Assembly (NCBI RefSeq): GCF_047511655.1 | Contig: NC_133401.1 | Coordinates: forward strand, 10,448,001 to 10,512,000 | Length of the DNA stretch: 64,000 nucleotides | From: Castor canadensis | Taxonomy: Eukaryota; Chordata; Mammalia; Rodentia; Castoridae | Reading direction: 5' to 3' | Shown: one piece after another, positions 23,715-33,984 of the stretch | Position numbering within the stretch: the first letter of the stretch is position 1 | How the letters are laid out: the number at the start of each line of letters is the position of its first letter | Translations under genes and position numbers: made by a program | The notes under the pieces: model-generated | Seen by the model: the letters and a program-made list of their open reading frames with translations, nothing else | Told to the model about the DNA's origin: nothing | Database searches by the model: none

Positions 23715-23820
23715 GTGTGGGTGATGGCTTATGCCTGTAATCTCAGCACTTGGTAGGCTGAGGCAGGAGAATCATGACTTTGAGGTTAGTTAGGGATCAC
23801 AAAAAGATCCTGTCACCAAA
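23715..23820 (+). mobile_element. B1-like SINE
   Basis: B1 body 'cttatgcctgtaatctcagc' with an A-rich tail leading into the GAA repeat. Duplicate of 4,010-4,125. Confidence 0.75.
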
Positions 23821-24009
23821 AAAAAGAAAGAAAAGAAATAAGAAGGAGAAGAAGGGAGGAGGAGGAGGAGAAGAAGGAAGAGGAGGAGGAGAAGAAGAAA
23901 GAAGAAAGAAGAAAGAAGAAGAAGAAGAAAGAAGAAGAAGAAGAAAGAAGAAGAAGAAGAAGAAGAAGAAGAAGAAGAAGAAGAAGAAGAAGAAGAAGAA
24001 GAAGAAGAA

Positions 24010-24041
<32 letters not shown>

Positions 24042-24050
24042 AGAAGAAAT
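23820..24050 (+). repeat. Expanded (GAA)n polypurine tract
   Basis: About 230 bases almost purely of A and G on the plus strand. The segment 23,946-24,031 is about 28 uninterrupted GAA units. The long Lys/Glu or Ser/Phe open frames across it are repeat artefacts. Confidence 0.97.
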
Positions 24051-24154
24051 TCTCAACTGAAGCTATAGAGAAACACAGAAGTTCAATCATTGACCACAAA
24101 GAAATGTTTCCCACTTTTTTCTCTCTTTCAAAAGAATTGCAAGATTTTACCTAT

Positions 24155-24485
24155 TTAGCCAGGCACTGATGTTTATACCTGCAATCCTAGCTACTTGGTA
24201 GGAGTACCACAGTTTGAGGATTGTGGTCCAAGGCCACCATGGGCAAACAGTTTTCAAGACCCCATCTTAACCAATACCTGGGTGTGGTGGTACACGCCTG
24301 TCATCTCAACCATTGCGGGAAGCATAAAATAGGAGGATCATTGTCTAGCTGGCCTGGTGAAAGGTGAGACCCGATCTCCAAGAAAAAAGGCCTAGGGTGT
24401 GGCTTAAGCAGTAGAGTTCCTGCCTAATAAGTGCAAAGACCTGAGTTCAAACCCCCATACCACAAAAAAGAAAAGAAAAGAAACA
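24155..24485 (+). mobile_element. B1-like/ID-like composite SINE array
   Basis: Two B1-like bodies in tandem ('gccaggcactgatgtttata' and 'gggtgtggtggtacacgcct') followed by an ID-like head at about 24,392 and an A-rich tail. Confidence 0.75.
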
Positions 24486-24689
24486 TTTTACCAATTCCTG
24501 TAGGCAAAAACCTAGGGCCTATTTTTGCAAATAAATCATGATGGCATGAGATCAGGGAATACATCATTTATAATTGGAACAAGCACTGTTTACACACGGG
24601 AATGCAGTGGCCACACTCTGGCTTTCCAACTGTTCTCGTTAGACACTGCAGTATAACACATTTCCTCAAAACATATTGACTTACATCAA

Positions 24690-24875
24690 GCCAGGCACTG
24701 GTGGTCATGCTTGTAATCCTAGCTACTTCAGAGGCAGAGATGAGGAGGATCATGGTTCGAAGTGAGCTAATAGTTCTTGAGACCTTATCTTGAAAAAACC
24801 CATCACAAAAAAATGCTGGTAGAGTGGCTCAAGGCATAGGCCCTGAGTTCAAACCCTCATACTATAAAAAAAATT
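24690..24875 (+). mobile_element. Composite SINE
   Basis: B1-like part 'agccaggcactggtggtcat' and a shortened ID-like part 'ggtagagtggctcaaggcat', with an A-tail. Confidence 0.8.
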
Positions 24876-25189
24876 AACTTAAATCAATAACTTCTTATAT
24901 CTCTCCTAGTTTTTCTACTGTATTGGACTCATAGTTGTGGTGGGTCTCGTGGCTTCGATCAGGTTGTGGTGAGAGCTGAGTCTTGTGAAGGATTTCTTGG
25001 GCTGACATCCAAATGATGCTTTGTTTGCATCTGACTTGTCACATGGGGTTGGCTAGTGATCTCTTTATCTGTGTGACTCCATGCTTATTTTAGATTGCCT
25101 CAATCATGGATGTCACAGTTGTTGGACTTACCAAATAGTGATTGTCTTCCACCAGAGCGCACTTTTCAATGGCTCAAGAAGATGCAAGG

Positions 25190-25275
25190 GCTGGTAGAGT
25201 GGCTCAAGAGATAGAGTGCCTGCCTAGCAAGCACAAGGCCCTGAGTTTAAACCCTAGTACCACCAAAAAAAAAAA
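25190..25275 (+). mobile_element. ID-like SINE spanning the inverted-repeat edge
   Basis: A complete tRNA-like SINE ('gctggtagagtggctcaaga' to an A11 tail). The left arm of the inverted duplication begins inside it at about 25,228; only the 3' half is present in the right arm. Confidence 0.85.
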
Positions 25276-25676
25276 GGTGCAAGAAGGCAAAGACCAAGCT
25301 TTGAGAGTCATCCATTCAATGGTCACAGTGCTGGTGTCCACACAAACACTCATGACATTTACTTTTTCCGCCCTGGAGCATCAGTCACAAGGACCTTACT
25401 GCACATCCTAGGTGGGCAGACTACAGTAGCTTTTTGTCAATATGTTTTATTGGACACAAACACACACACACGAATCGTGCAGTGTCCTTATGCCCCATTC
25501 TATTGTCCCATGTGAGTCAGAGACACATTCCATTTCAAGGGGAGGGGACTACATATGGGCATGCATTTTACTGTGATTCCTGGGAGCAGGCCTCCTTGGG
25601 GACTAGCCTCTGGCCTCCATGACTTATACTTTTACCACATACCAAAACATCAACCTACTCTAAAGTAGTCACCAAT

Positions 25677-25795
25677 GGCTGGGCCTGGTGCTATACACCT
25701 GTAATCCCACCACTCTGGGGGCTAAGGCAGGAGGATCACAAGTTCAAGGGCAGCTGAACTACATAGCAAGACCCTGTCTCAGAACAACAAAAAAA
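25677..25795 (+). mobile_element. B1-like SINE (left arm)
   Basis: B1 body 'cacctgtaatcccaccactc' to 'agaccctgtctcagaac'. Mirror copy at 41,855-41,975. Confidence 0.85.
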
Positions 25796-26449
25796 ATAAC
25801 TCCCACATGTAATACCTGTATAGTAACAGGTTTTGGATTGAAGTCAAGAATCTCACCCTCTAAATCCAAACTTGTTCATCAGGTGAATTGAGCATCAATG
25901 CTCAGGTACATGCAGATCTTCTCAATATGTGCCAAAGACACACGTTCCCTGGCCAATACTCCCCCAAATACAGCACTGAAACAGACAGAGGACCAAGTGC
26001 AACTAACAAGCCTATTTTCAGAGGAGGGAACTGGAGTTGTACAGCAGTCACCGGTCCAAACCACTTCTGAAAACCAGCAGACACATATCTCTCATTCTCT
26101 TTGGAAATTTTTCTCTGGAGCAATGGGCTTCCCCTTCCATGAGCAGCTTCTTTGAATTTCTGCCAACGTGGCAGAGTGACAGCCCTTTCCCTCCAGAGGG
26201 ACTCTTCTTCTGCTCCTTAGCAAATCTGCAGAATCACCTAAGAGAAGTCTAGAAACTGGATCAAGGTGGATTGAAGGAAGCCCTGTGAAGCAGCCTTTGT
26301 GTCTGTGAGGACTATCTTGGCATGAATTCTCATCATTGTTCCCCTCTCCCACCATGTCCATTGCCACAGTTTGTTCAAATCTAACCTTACTAATAGTCAT
26401 CCTTCTTTCCTTCCCTCTCCTCCAACCTGACTTCCAAATACTTCAAGGT

Positions 26450-26530
26450 AAGCCTGGCAGTATGGTTCAAGTGGTACAGCACTTGCCCGGTAAGTCCAAG
26501 GCTCTGAGTTCAAAACCTCAGTACCACAAA
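26450..26530 (+). mobile_element. ID-like SINE (left arm)
   Basis: tRNA-like head 'ggttcaagtggtacagcact' and B-box 'gagttcaaaacctcag'. Mirror copy at about 41,120-41,205. Confidence 0.75.
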
Positions 26531-26899
26531 GAATTGTGGGACAAATTCTCCAAGGGACCAGCACACAGTTGTTGATATACATCAGACCCTTCCTCATGGA
26601 TGCTAAACTCCTGGGTTCTGAGTAGGTACCACCTCCCCCTACATCTTCCTGTCTCTTTCTTAGTCACTTCTGTACTTTAATCACAGAAAATGGGGCCTCA
26701 TCACTAGCCTACAATTTGTTTTTTGGGGCATTAGGTAATTCTTGTTCTAAGTGGATTCCTGGAACCCATGAATGGCTGAGAGGAGCATGAGATAGACTTC
26801 ATATTGCCCTGCCCCTCGGCTGGTGGCCATCTTACCTTAGTGACGCACACAGAAGAGAGGACAAAGAAAATTTCTACCTTCCCTTACGTTTTAAAACAT

Positions 26900-27055
26900 T
26901 TCCAGGTGTGTTGGTGCACGCCTATAATTCTAGGTACTCGGGAGGATCTCGAGTTCAAGGCCAGCCAAGGCAAGCAGCTGCCAGATCCTATCTCAGAAAC
27001 AAAATAAAAACAAAAGCACGAGGCCCTGAGTTCAATCCCCAGTACTGCAACAAAA
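26900..27055 (+). mobile_element. Composite SINE (left arm)
   Basis: B1-like 'ttggtgcacgcctataattc' joined to an ID-like tail 'gaggccctgagttcaatccc'. Mirror copy at 33,990-34,165. Confidence 0.75.
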
Positions 27056-27224
27056 ATAAATAACAATGAAAACAAAGTAAGACTGCTAAACTGAGACATG
27101 AGCATGTGTACCTTCCGAAGAATTATTCTTCTGAAATTTAAAATACGACAACGGCCCTTGTCACTTTCTTGGGACCAGGAGCAACTTGTGCCCGACGTAC
27201 TTTTACCTGGACGAGCTCCACTCA

Positions 27225-27790
27225 ACCGCCCTGGATTATAGACGGGCGCGGGCGCGCACAGAGACGCTTACGTGCGCGCTCTCTCACAGACGCTTACGTG
27301 CGCGCTCTCTCACAGAGACGCTTTTACGTGCGCGCTCTCTCACAGACGCTTACGTGCGCGCTCTCTCACAGAGACGCTTTTACGTGCGCGCTCTCTCACA
27401 GACGCTTACGTGCGCGCGCGTCCATAGAGACGCTATTTTCCTTCGCGCGCTCTCGCGGGGCCGCTTTTGTGCACGTTCACGATTCGTGACGCTCGCGCGC
27501 ACAGCGCCGTTGGAGACCTTTGGCAGCGAAGCGGGGCCGCGTCTCCCTGCAGGCGGCCGTGTATGGCGGGAGCCGCCCAGGCGGAGCTCAGGGAAGGCGG
27601 AGGAGGCCCCGAGAGCCCCAGCGCGAACCCGAAGGCTTCAGGCCTGAGTTTGGGCAAGAGGTGCCCGACGCCAGGACAGCGGTTCAAGAGGGTTGGAGGA
27701 ACCCACGGATGTGCTGAGGCCCGCGGCATCGGGATCGCATGGGAGCCGTCGCAGATCTCAGTGTCCGCAGCGATCCGCCTGGAGGAGAGA
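27225..27790 (+). promoter_or_regulatory. CpG island, left arm
   Basis: A dense CpG block in an otherwise CpG-poor window: a tandem CG-rich repeat (27,245-27,440), then about 350 bases of GC-rich unique sequence. It looks like a promoter-type island and has long open frames on both strands (for example 173 codons from 27,467), as GC-rich DNA often does. No splice-supported gene or known protein is recognised. The same island lies inverted at 33,290-33,840. Confidence 0.7.
27245..27440 (+). repeat. CG-rich tandem repeat, 26/30-bp units
   Basis: Six to seven units of the form agacgctt(tt)acgtgcgcgc plus tctctcac. Units with and without the extra TT and AG alternate, giving a 56-bp higher-order period. 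Every unit contains TTACGTGCGCG. The mirror array in the right arm is about 16 bp shorter and more mutated. Confidence 0.93.
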
Positions 27791-27862
27791 GAGAGGGGGG
27801 GGGGGGAGGATGAAGGGCCAGAGGGAGGGAGGGGGAGAAAGAGAGAGAGAGAAAGAGACCCC
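27790..27862. repeat. GA/G-rich microsatellite at arm edge
   Basis: (GA)n followed by an 11-base G run and more GA. It marks the inner limit of the left arm. Confidence 0.85.
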
Positions 27863-28430
27863 TCCCAAAAAAAGCCTTATTGTGACAAAATAGAGGACAA
27901 AGGGGATCCAGTAGTCCAAGTGGATTTGGATTTCCTAATTACTCTGTCCCCTGGTTTTCTGTGTCCCTTTTTTCCATCAAAGTCATAGTTGGGCCCCGTG
28001 ATATCCTTGTTCTCTGTCTGATTAGTGCCTCTAGTCTGTACTAAGTAGGGTGAACTTTCCAATAGAGCAGGGCCAGAAGTCGGGTGCCCTCTGCCATGGG
28101 ACCAAAATAGACCTAGAAAGCACAACTAAAGATGGGTGTCCCCATCTATACAGGCAGGTTATGAATTGGGATCTGCTGGTCCACGCTGAGGTGCAGTTCT
28201 GGGAGGGCTCTGGGTGAGGCCTGCACCCCTGCAAGAGCAGGTAGACTCATGAGAGGGAAACTGAGGCAGGGTCGGACTAACATCCCTCTGTCATACAAGA
28301 AAGGAGAGTGGAAGTCTCACCCCAGCAAGTCTGATATCTGAATCTTAAAATCAGCACTCGTACTGAGTGATGAAATCATTACATTTACTGAGTGATTGAG
28401 TCTCCATTTTGATATTCATTAGACAGTACT
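27863..28430. other. Spacer DNA, unassigned
   Basis: First part of the 5.5-kb spacer between the arms. No gene or repeat recognised with confidence; one possible LTR-like flavour (GGGGCC-rich patches) is not enough to call. Confidence 0.35.
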
Positions 28431-28539
28431 ATATTTGAAAAGAGTTGGGAAAACAGAACGGAGCTATAGGCCATTATTCCAGACTTACCCTTTTAGGATC
28501 CTGGAAGAGAACCCAGAAATGATAAGGTGGTCTCAAATG

Positions 28540-28635
28540 TGCAGTCTCATGACAGCGAAGAATGAAAGTCACAGACAACAGGGTGAGCAAAAGAGCACAG
28601 TTTCACTTAAGCAGAAAGGAAGAGGAACTTTTAAA
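28540..28635 (-). mobile_element. LTR fragment (minus strand)
   Basis: Similar in the same orientation to 35,520-35,605 in the better-preserved LTR ('gaaagtcacagacaacaggg', 'gagcaaaagagcacag'), so it is a partial copy of the same LTR family. Confidence 0.55.
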
Positions 28636-28639
28636 TTCT

Positions 28640-28935
28640 TTGGTGATACTGGAATTCGAACTCAGGGCTTTATAGTTGCTAGACGGGCACTCTACCACAC
28701 CAGCCATGCCTCTAGCCCTGGAACTTTTAAATTCTTTGTATGTAATGAGTTTACTTTATTTGGCTACATTGGGGTTTGAACTCAGAGCGTCATGCTTTCG
28801 AGGCAGAGGCTCTACCACTTCAGTCACTCCACCAGTCCTGCTTTGTGATGCCAGGGCTGGCTTTGAACTGCAATCCTCCTGGATCGTTGTCTCCTGAGTT
28901 GCTAGGATTACAGGCGTGAGCTACCAGAGCCCGGA
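28640..28935 (-). mobile_element. Two minus-strand SINEs
   Basis: An ID-like piece at about 28,645-28,720 and a composite at about 28,755-28,935 ending in the B1-like complement 'ctaggattacaggcgtgagc'. Confidence 0.75.
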
Positions 28936-28939
28936 TAGC

Positions 28940-29430
28940 AACAATTTTTTTAAAAAGTTGACAAAACCCACACAATAGAAGTCCACAGCAATCTCACTGG
29001 TGAATATTGATGCCAAAACCCTAAAGTCAATATTGGTAAACAGCACCAACAGCACAGGAAAGGGCAGTCTGTCCTGACCATGTCAGTTCATTTCCTACAC
29101 CAGGCAATATTAGGAAATTCTGTGAGCTCCTCATAGTAATGAGTCTAACAAAAATCACATAACTACTTGGTGAAAAGGTCTCTAACGCAATCCAACCATC
29201 AGTCCTGATAGAATTTTTTTAAAATGCTGAAAAAATAAATGGAAAATTCCTTTGCATGGTAAAATACACCAAAGTCAGCAGGAAAGCTAGCATCATATAG
29301 ATGGGGAAAATGCTGAAGGGTTCTAAGACAGATGCACGTGACTGTCATAATTTAGTGTAAAACAGTTACTATTATCCAAAGCAATCCTTCCAAAGACTTA
29401 GTCAAAGACATAATCTAATTTAAAGTCCAC
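28940..29430. mobile_element. Probable old L1 remnant
   Basis: A-rich sequence resembling decayed L1 ORF2 ('tattgatgccaaaaccctaa' and 'tttcctacaccaggcaat'). Orientation and limits are unclear. Confidence 0.4.
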
Positions 29431-29642
29431 CAAAAAGCTGGGTGAGGTGGTTCAAGCTTGTAATCCTAGCTCCTTGGGAGGGAGAACCTCTGTCGAAGCT
29501 CAAAACCAGTCCAGGATGAAAGGTCGGAGAGACCCCATCTCAACCAATAGGAGTAGGATTGCCATGCATCTGTCACTCCAACTACTCAGGAAGTGTAAAC
29601 AGGAGGATCTTGGTCCAGACCAGTCATCAAAAAAAAAAAAAA
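29430..29642 (+). mobile_element. B1-like SINE
   Basis: 'gctgggtgaggtggttcaag' to an A-run at 29,627-29,643. Confidence 0.75.
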
Positions 29643-30214
29643 AACTTGTGAATTTTACCATTGCTGTTACATCCTAGATAAACTTATGTGACAGTCACAT
29701 AAAAATAAAATAATACACTAAAAGAAAACATAGCATTAATTATTTTATAATCTTTGAATTGGGGCCTTTCTTAGGTCTGATGTCTTAGTGTCCAGAAGCC
29801 AAAAAAGATAAAAATAGGTCTGGGGACATGGCTTAAGTGGTAGAATACTTGCCTACCACCAAAAAATAAACAACTTCTGCAAAAACCTTTTAGGATAGTC
29901 AAAGACAAAGAACATCTGGAAATCAGTAAGGAAAAAGACAATTCATTAGGAAAAATGAAAAAGGTTGTCAATAGACGGTGAAGGAAATGTAACTTTGTGC
30001 AAAGAGAGTCCCAGCCTCCACCTTCAGGTTCTCAGAGATAATCTCTAAGCCCTGGTGCCTGACAGATGTGACTTTGTTTCTTTGGGAGCCTAAGGAATAG
30101 CCAGATAATGACCATGTAATTTAGGGTGAGGACCCTGGGCAAGTCACATAGTCACAAGGTTAGGAACTGAGTCACATCAGCAGTGGGATGCAGGAAGGGG
30201 ACTTTAGGTTAGGA

Positions 30215-30335
30215 ATTTTTTTTAAGACAAGTTCTCACTAGGTAGTGAATGCTGGTTTTGAGCTCATAATTCTTTTGCCTTCTCCTCCTCCCACGGGCAG
30301 GGATTACAGGTGTATGCCACCATGTCCAGATCAAA
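30215..30335 (-). mobile_element. B1-like SINE
   Basis: Minus-strand B1 ('acaagttctcactaggtagt' to 'gtgtatgccaccatgtccag'). Confidence 0.65.
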
Positions 30336-30847
30336 GCACGGGGTTTTAATCTTCGGAGGGGTTAAAGACAGCCTGTTTGTGAAGGTGATCATTGACCGTT
30401 CCTGGAAGCAATGTCCTGTGTGTGTTATCACCCACCAAAGCTGGGGAAAGTTACACTGCCTTGAGATGAGGTGAGAATAGCTAAGCTTCACATTTGGAAG
30501 CCTCCCTGTGACGTTCTTCCCTGGGTGGATTTCAGTCTGTAGCCTTTTCATGTAATAAACTGCAGCTGTGAATCTAACAGCTTTCAGTGAGTCCCGAGAG
30601 TCCTCCTAGTGAACTGTTGAACCTGATTGGTCTTGGGCCCCTTGAACTTGTAGTTAGTGTGAAAAGGAGGGCAATTTTGTATAGACTTTCCCAATGGCTA
30701 TTAGATATATCAAAGGATGTCTGGCTGAGATTGAACTGAGGTATTTGTACCTGTCAGATTGGCCCCATGCTAGAAATTTGAGACTACAGTGTACTGGCTA
30801 AGCTGTGAGGTCATAGGCACACATATCTTTGATCCATGTGAATTCAC

Positions 30848-31135
30848 TTTTTTTGGTGGTGCTGTGGGTTGAACTCAGGGCCTTGTGCTTGCTAGGCAGG
30901 TGCCCTACCACCTCAGTCGCACCTCCAACTCCTCATCCTGTGGATTTTTTCTTTTGTAGTACTGGGGTTTGAACTCAGGGCCTACACCTGAAGCCACTCC
31001 ACCAGCCCTTTTTTGTGATGAGTATTTTCAAAATAGTGTCTCATGAACTATTTGCCTGAGCTGGCTTTGAACCACGATCCTCCTGATCTCTGCCTCCTGA
31101 GTAGCTAGGATTACAGGCGTGAGCCAATGCCCAGA
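30848..31135 (-). mobile_element. Composite SINEs, minus strand
   Basis: Two ID-like heads (about 30,850-30,935 and 30,955-31,010) followed by a B1-like part ending 'ggattacaggcgtgagccaa'. Confidence 0.8.
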
Positions 31136-31494
31136 CTGGATTTTTTTCTTTTCTGGACTGGATTATTTTTCTTTTCCAAACTGGATTTTTTTCTTTTCCT
31201 TGCCCTGCACTAGGATAGGATGGGCCAGCTCAGCAGCTTCTGAGGCTAATACATTCCTATTACCACAATTACCGCAGCAAACCTGGTTCCTTTAGCTTCC
31301 CCACAACATCCTGTGAATCTTCTTGCACACATTAGCAGTTCAGTCACTGCACTATCTTTTGCAACAGGAAAGAAAAGGAAAACCCAAATTCCCATTAATC
31401 AGTATCCGGTTATATTATGGTATTCCCATTGATTGGAATAGCAGTTTCATAAAAGATAACTGGGAAGTGTTCTCTGTACACATTTTATTTGATT

Positions 31495-31740
31495 TTTTGA
31501 GACAGTCTCACTAGGTAGCCCAGGCTTGCCTGAAACTCACCATCGTCCTGCCTTGGCCTCTGCTGTGATTACAGGTGTGCATCTCTGTGTCTGGTTCTGT
31601 GTACAGATTTAGACAGGTCTCTAAGTTATCAAAAACAAAACAAAACACGAGGCTGAGCATGGTAGTTGAGGCCGAGCATGGTAGTTCAGGCCTGTAATTC
31701 CAGCCCTCTGGGGGACCCAGTCTGAAAAACAAATGAAACA
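31495..31740. mobile_element. Two B1-like SINEs in opposite orientation
   Basis: Minus-strand B1 at about 31,495-31,600 and plus-strand B1 fragment at about 31,655-31,740. Confidence 0.65.
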
Positions 31741-31969
31741 AACAGTAAGAAAACAAAATCAAAAGAAAACCCCCAAGACATGGGAAAGTGTGTATCTTTT
31801 GTGTACACTGAGGAAGTAGTCTCTATTCATATTTCCTTTGACTGTATGAAGACATTTTGGGAAAAACAAAACCCTAACAGCAGGGCACTGGTGGCTAGGG
31901 CTCTGACCCTAACTACTCAAGAGGTGGAAATGTGGAGGGTGGAAGTTGAAGCTCAGCCCAGCAGGAAGT

Positions 31970-32205
31970 TCGCAAGACCCCACCTCAGCCAATAGCTGTC
32001 AGCAGTGTCACTGACTGTCACCCACCTGTTCGCAAGACCCCACCTCAGCCAATAGCTGTCAGCAGTGTCACTGACTGTCACCCACCTGTTCCCAAGACTC
32101 CGCCCCAGCCAATAGCTGGGCGCAGTGTCACTGACTGTCACCCACCTGTTCCCAAGACCCCACCTCACCCAATAGCTGGGCGCAGTGCCACTGACTGTCA
32201 TCCAC
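31970..32205 (+). repeat. 60-bp minisatellite, about 3.9 copies
   Basis: Exact 60-base period. Each unit holds 'caagaccccacctcagccaa' then 'tagctg' and 'cactgactgtcacccacctg'. Units 1 and 2 are identical over most of their length; units 3 and 4 have diverged. It arose inside a SINE (about 31,885-32,465), whose remainder resumes after the array. Confidence 0.95.
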
Positions 32206-32470
32206 CGACTGGTTCAGGAGGCTGATATCGGGCAATCACAGTTCCAGGCCAGCACTGGCAAAAAGACCTAAAATTGGTGAGGACAACACCCCCCCATCTC
32301 AACAGAAAAAGTTGTGCTGGTGGTACACGCCTGTCATCCCAGATTCTGTGGAGACATAAATAGGATAGCTGTCCAGACTGGGACAAAAAGTGACACCCTA
32401 TCCCCATAATAACCAGAGTAAAGGGTTGGAGGCATTCAAACTGAGTTCAAATCCCAGTACCGCCCAAAAC
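32205..32470 (+). mobile_element. Composite SINE remainder
   Basis: B1-like 'tgctggtggtacacgcctgt' and ID-like end 'actgagttcaaatcccagta' with an A-rich tail. Confidence 0.7.
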
Positions 32471-32499
32471 AAAAAATAAACTAACAACTGTGATTATTT

Positions 32500-33240
32500 G
32501 TGGAGTTGTAGGTGGACCTGGGTGGGTGGGTAACAGGCAAGGAGAAATTTCACTGAATTTTTATACTTTTTTTTGGAGTCTTTTCCTTGATTATTACCTA
32601 AGCAAAAAATAAAAAAAATTCACAGTCAAACCAAAAAATATAGGTCCCCCTACATTTCAGAAACAGTTCCCATAAAACATATTTTTCTACGTGAATTTAA
32701 TGCCATTTCAAATACCTCGGTAAACAAAATTAATCTTCCACTAAGCAATTAGCCTTTGTTGACTACGACAAGGACAGAACAAAATCTGAAAGTTCAAAAG
32801 TTCCTTAATAGTCTTCCAGTGCTAACATTAGAGACCATACCTAAAAATAAAAACATTTTAAAAATGGGGACAAAGTACAAGTGGCCTCAGCGCACAGCAC
32901 ACACTCACACAGTGACACGTGCAGCACTGGGAATCGAACCCACGTCCTTACACACTCTGGCCAAGCCCTTTACCACTGAGCTATAGCTAGCCCCGTCTTA
33001 CCGCCCTCATCGTCTTCGTGATATTCACGTTGCTCCCACTTTATTCTCGCAGAGATAACTCTGCAGTGAGTTAAACAGGATTCAAAATCCCTTAGCTTCA
33101 CTCTTCGTTTCCGGACAATAATTATATATATATATATTTCCAACTGTGCTCTCTTCTGCCTCGATTTCGATAATTTTCCAAAATAAAAACGTTGGCTGGG
33201 CAAAGGACTATGTCCTTTTTTTTTCTTTTAATTTTTTACG
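32500..33240. other. Spacer DNA, unassigned
   Basis: AT-rich sequence. One minus-strand ID-like relic may lie at about 32,925-32,995 ('ctttaccactgagctatagc'). No gene seen. Confidence 0.4.
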
Positions 33241-33298
33241 GTACTCTCTTCCTCCCCCTCTCTCTCTCCCTCTCTCTTCCTCTCTCTCTCTCTCCTCC
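33240..33298. repeat. (CT)n microsatellite at arm edge
   Basis: CT-rich run, the complement of the GA tract at the left-arm edge, marking the inner limit of the right arm. Confidence 0.85.
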
Positions 33299-33840
33299 AG
33301 GCGGATCGCTGCGGACACTGAGATCTGCGACGGCTCCCATGCGATCCCGATGCCGCGGGCCTCAGCACATCCGTGGGTTCCTCCAACCCTCTCGAACCGC
33401 TGTCCTGGCGTCGGGCACCTCTTGCCCAAACTCAGGCCTGAAGCCTTCGGGTTCGCGCTGGGGCTCTCGGGGCCTCCTCCGCCTTCCCTGAGCTCCGCCT
33501 GGGCGGCTCCCGCCATACACGGCCGCCTGCGGGGAGACGCGGCCCCGCTTCGCTGCCAAAGGTCTCCAACGGCGCTGTGCGCGCGAGCGTCACGAATCGT
33601 GAACGTGCACAAAAGCGGCCCCGCGAGAGCGCGCGTGGGAAAATAGCGTCTCTATGGACGCGCGCGCACGTAAGCGTCTGTGAGAGAGCGCGCACATAAA
33701 ACCACGTAAAAGCGTCTCTGTGAGAGAGCGCGCACGTAAGCGTCTGTGACAGCGCGCACGTAAAAGCGTCTCTGTGACAGCGCGCGCTCGTAAAAGCGTC
33801 TCTGTGCGCGCCGGCGCCCGTCTATAATCCAGGGCGGTTG
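33290..33840 (-). promoter_or_regulatory. CpG island, right arm
   Basis: Mirror copy of 27,225-27,790. The unique part is well conserved; a 65-codon frame at 33,362-33,559 differs from its partner at two residues. The tandem array (about 33,650-33,830) is shorter and less regular. Confidence 0.7.
33650..33830 (-). repeat. CG-rich tandem repeat, right arm
   Basis: Complementary units 'cgcacgtaagcgtctgtgag' and 'acgtaaaagcgtctctgtga' repeated with length changes. Confidence 0.9.
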
Positions 33841-33984
33841 AGTGGAGCTCGTCCCGCTAAAAGTCTGTCGGGCACAAATTGCTCCTGGTCCCAAGAAAGT
33901 GACAAGGGCCGTTGTCGTATTTTAAATTTCAGAAGAATAATTCTTCGGAAGGTACACATGCTCATGTCTCAGTTTAGCAGTCTT

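Larger units (their letters stand above)
21530..24155 (+). repeat. Segmental duplication block, copy 2
   Basis: Collinear with about 1,780-4,365, including galectin exons 3 and 4, the shared SINEs at 22,304, 22,885 and 23,715, and the microsatellite site. Confidence 0.9.
25228..27796 (+). repeat. Inverted duplication, left arm
   Basis: Reverse complement of 40,807-42,423 followed by 33,283-34,218. Paired coordinates sum to 67,651 in the outer part and 61,063-61,079 in the inner part. The outer part is nearly free of indels: a 102-codon stretch (26,092-26,400) is identical in conceptual translation to 41,251-41,559. The arm ends inside a GA-rich microsatellite. Confidence 0.95.

Noticed and set aside
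23774-24169. Lys-, Ser- and Phe-rich frames
   Set aside because: Products of the GAA repeat.
26092-26400. 102-codon frame identical in both inverted arms
   Set aside because: Identity reflects the young duplication, not constraint; it crosses no recognised exon and has no known domain.
27245-27440. CRISPR-like array
   Set aside because: Units are contiguous without unique spacers, and the genome is mammalian.
31970-32205. CRISPR-like direct repeats
   Set aside because: Head-to-tail 60-bp minisatellite units with no spacers.
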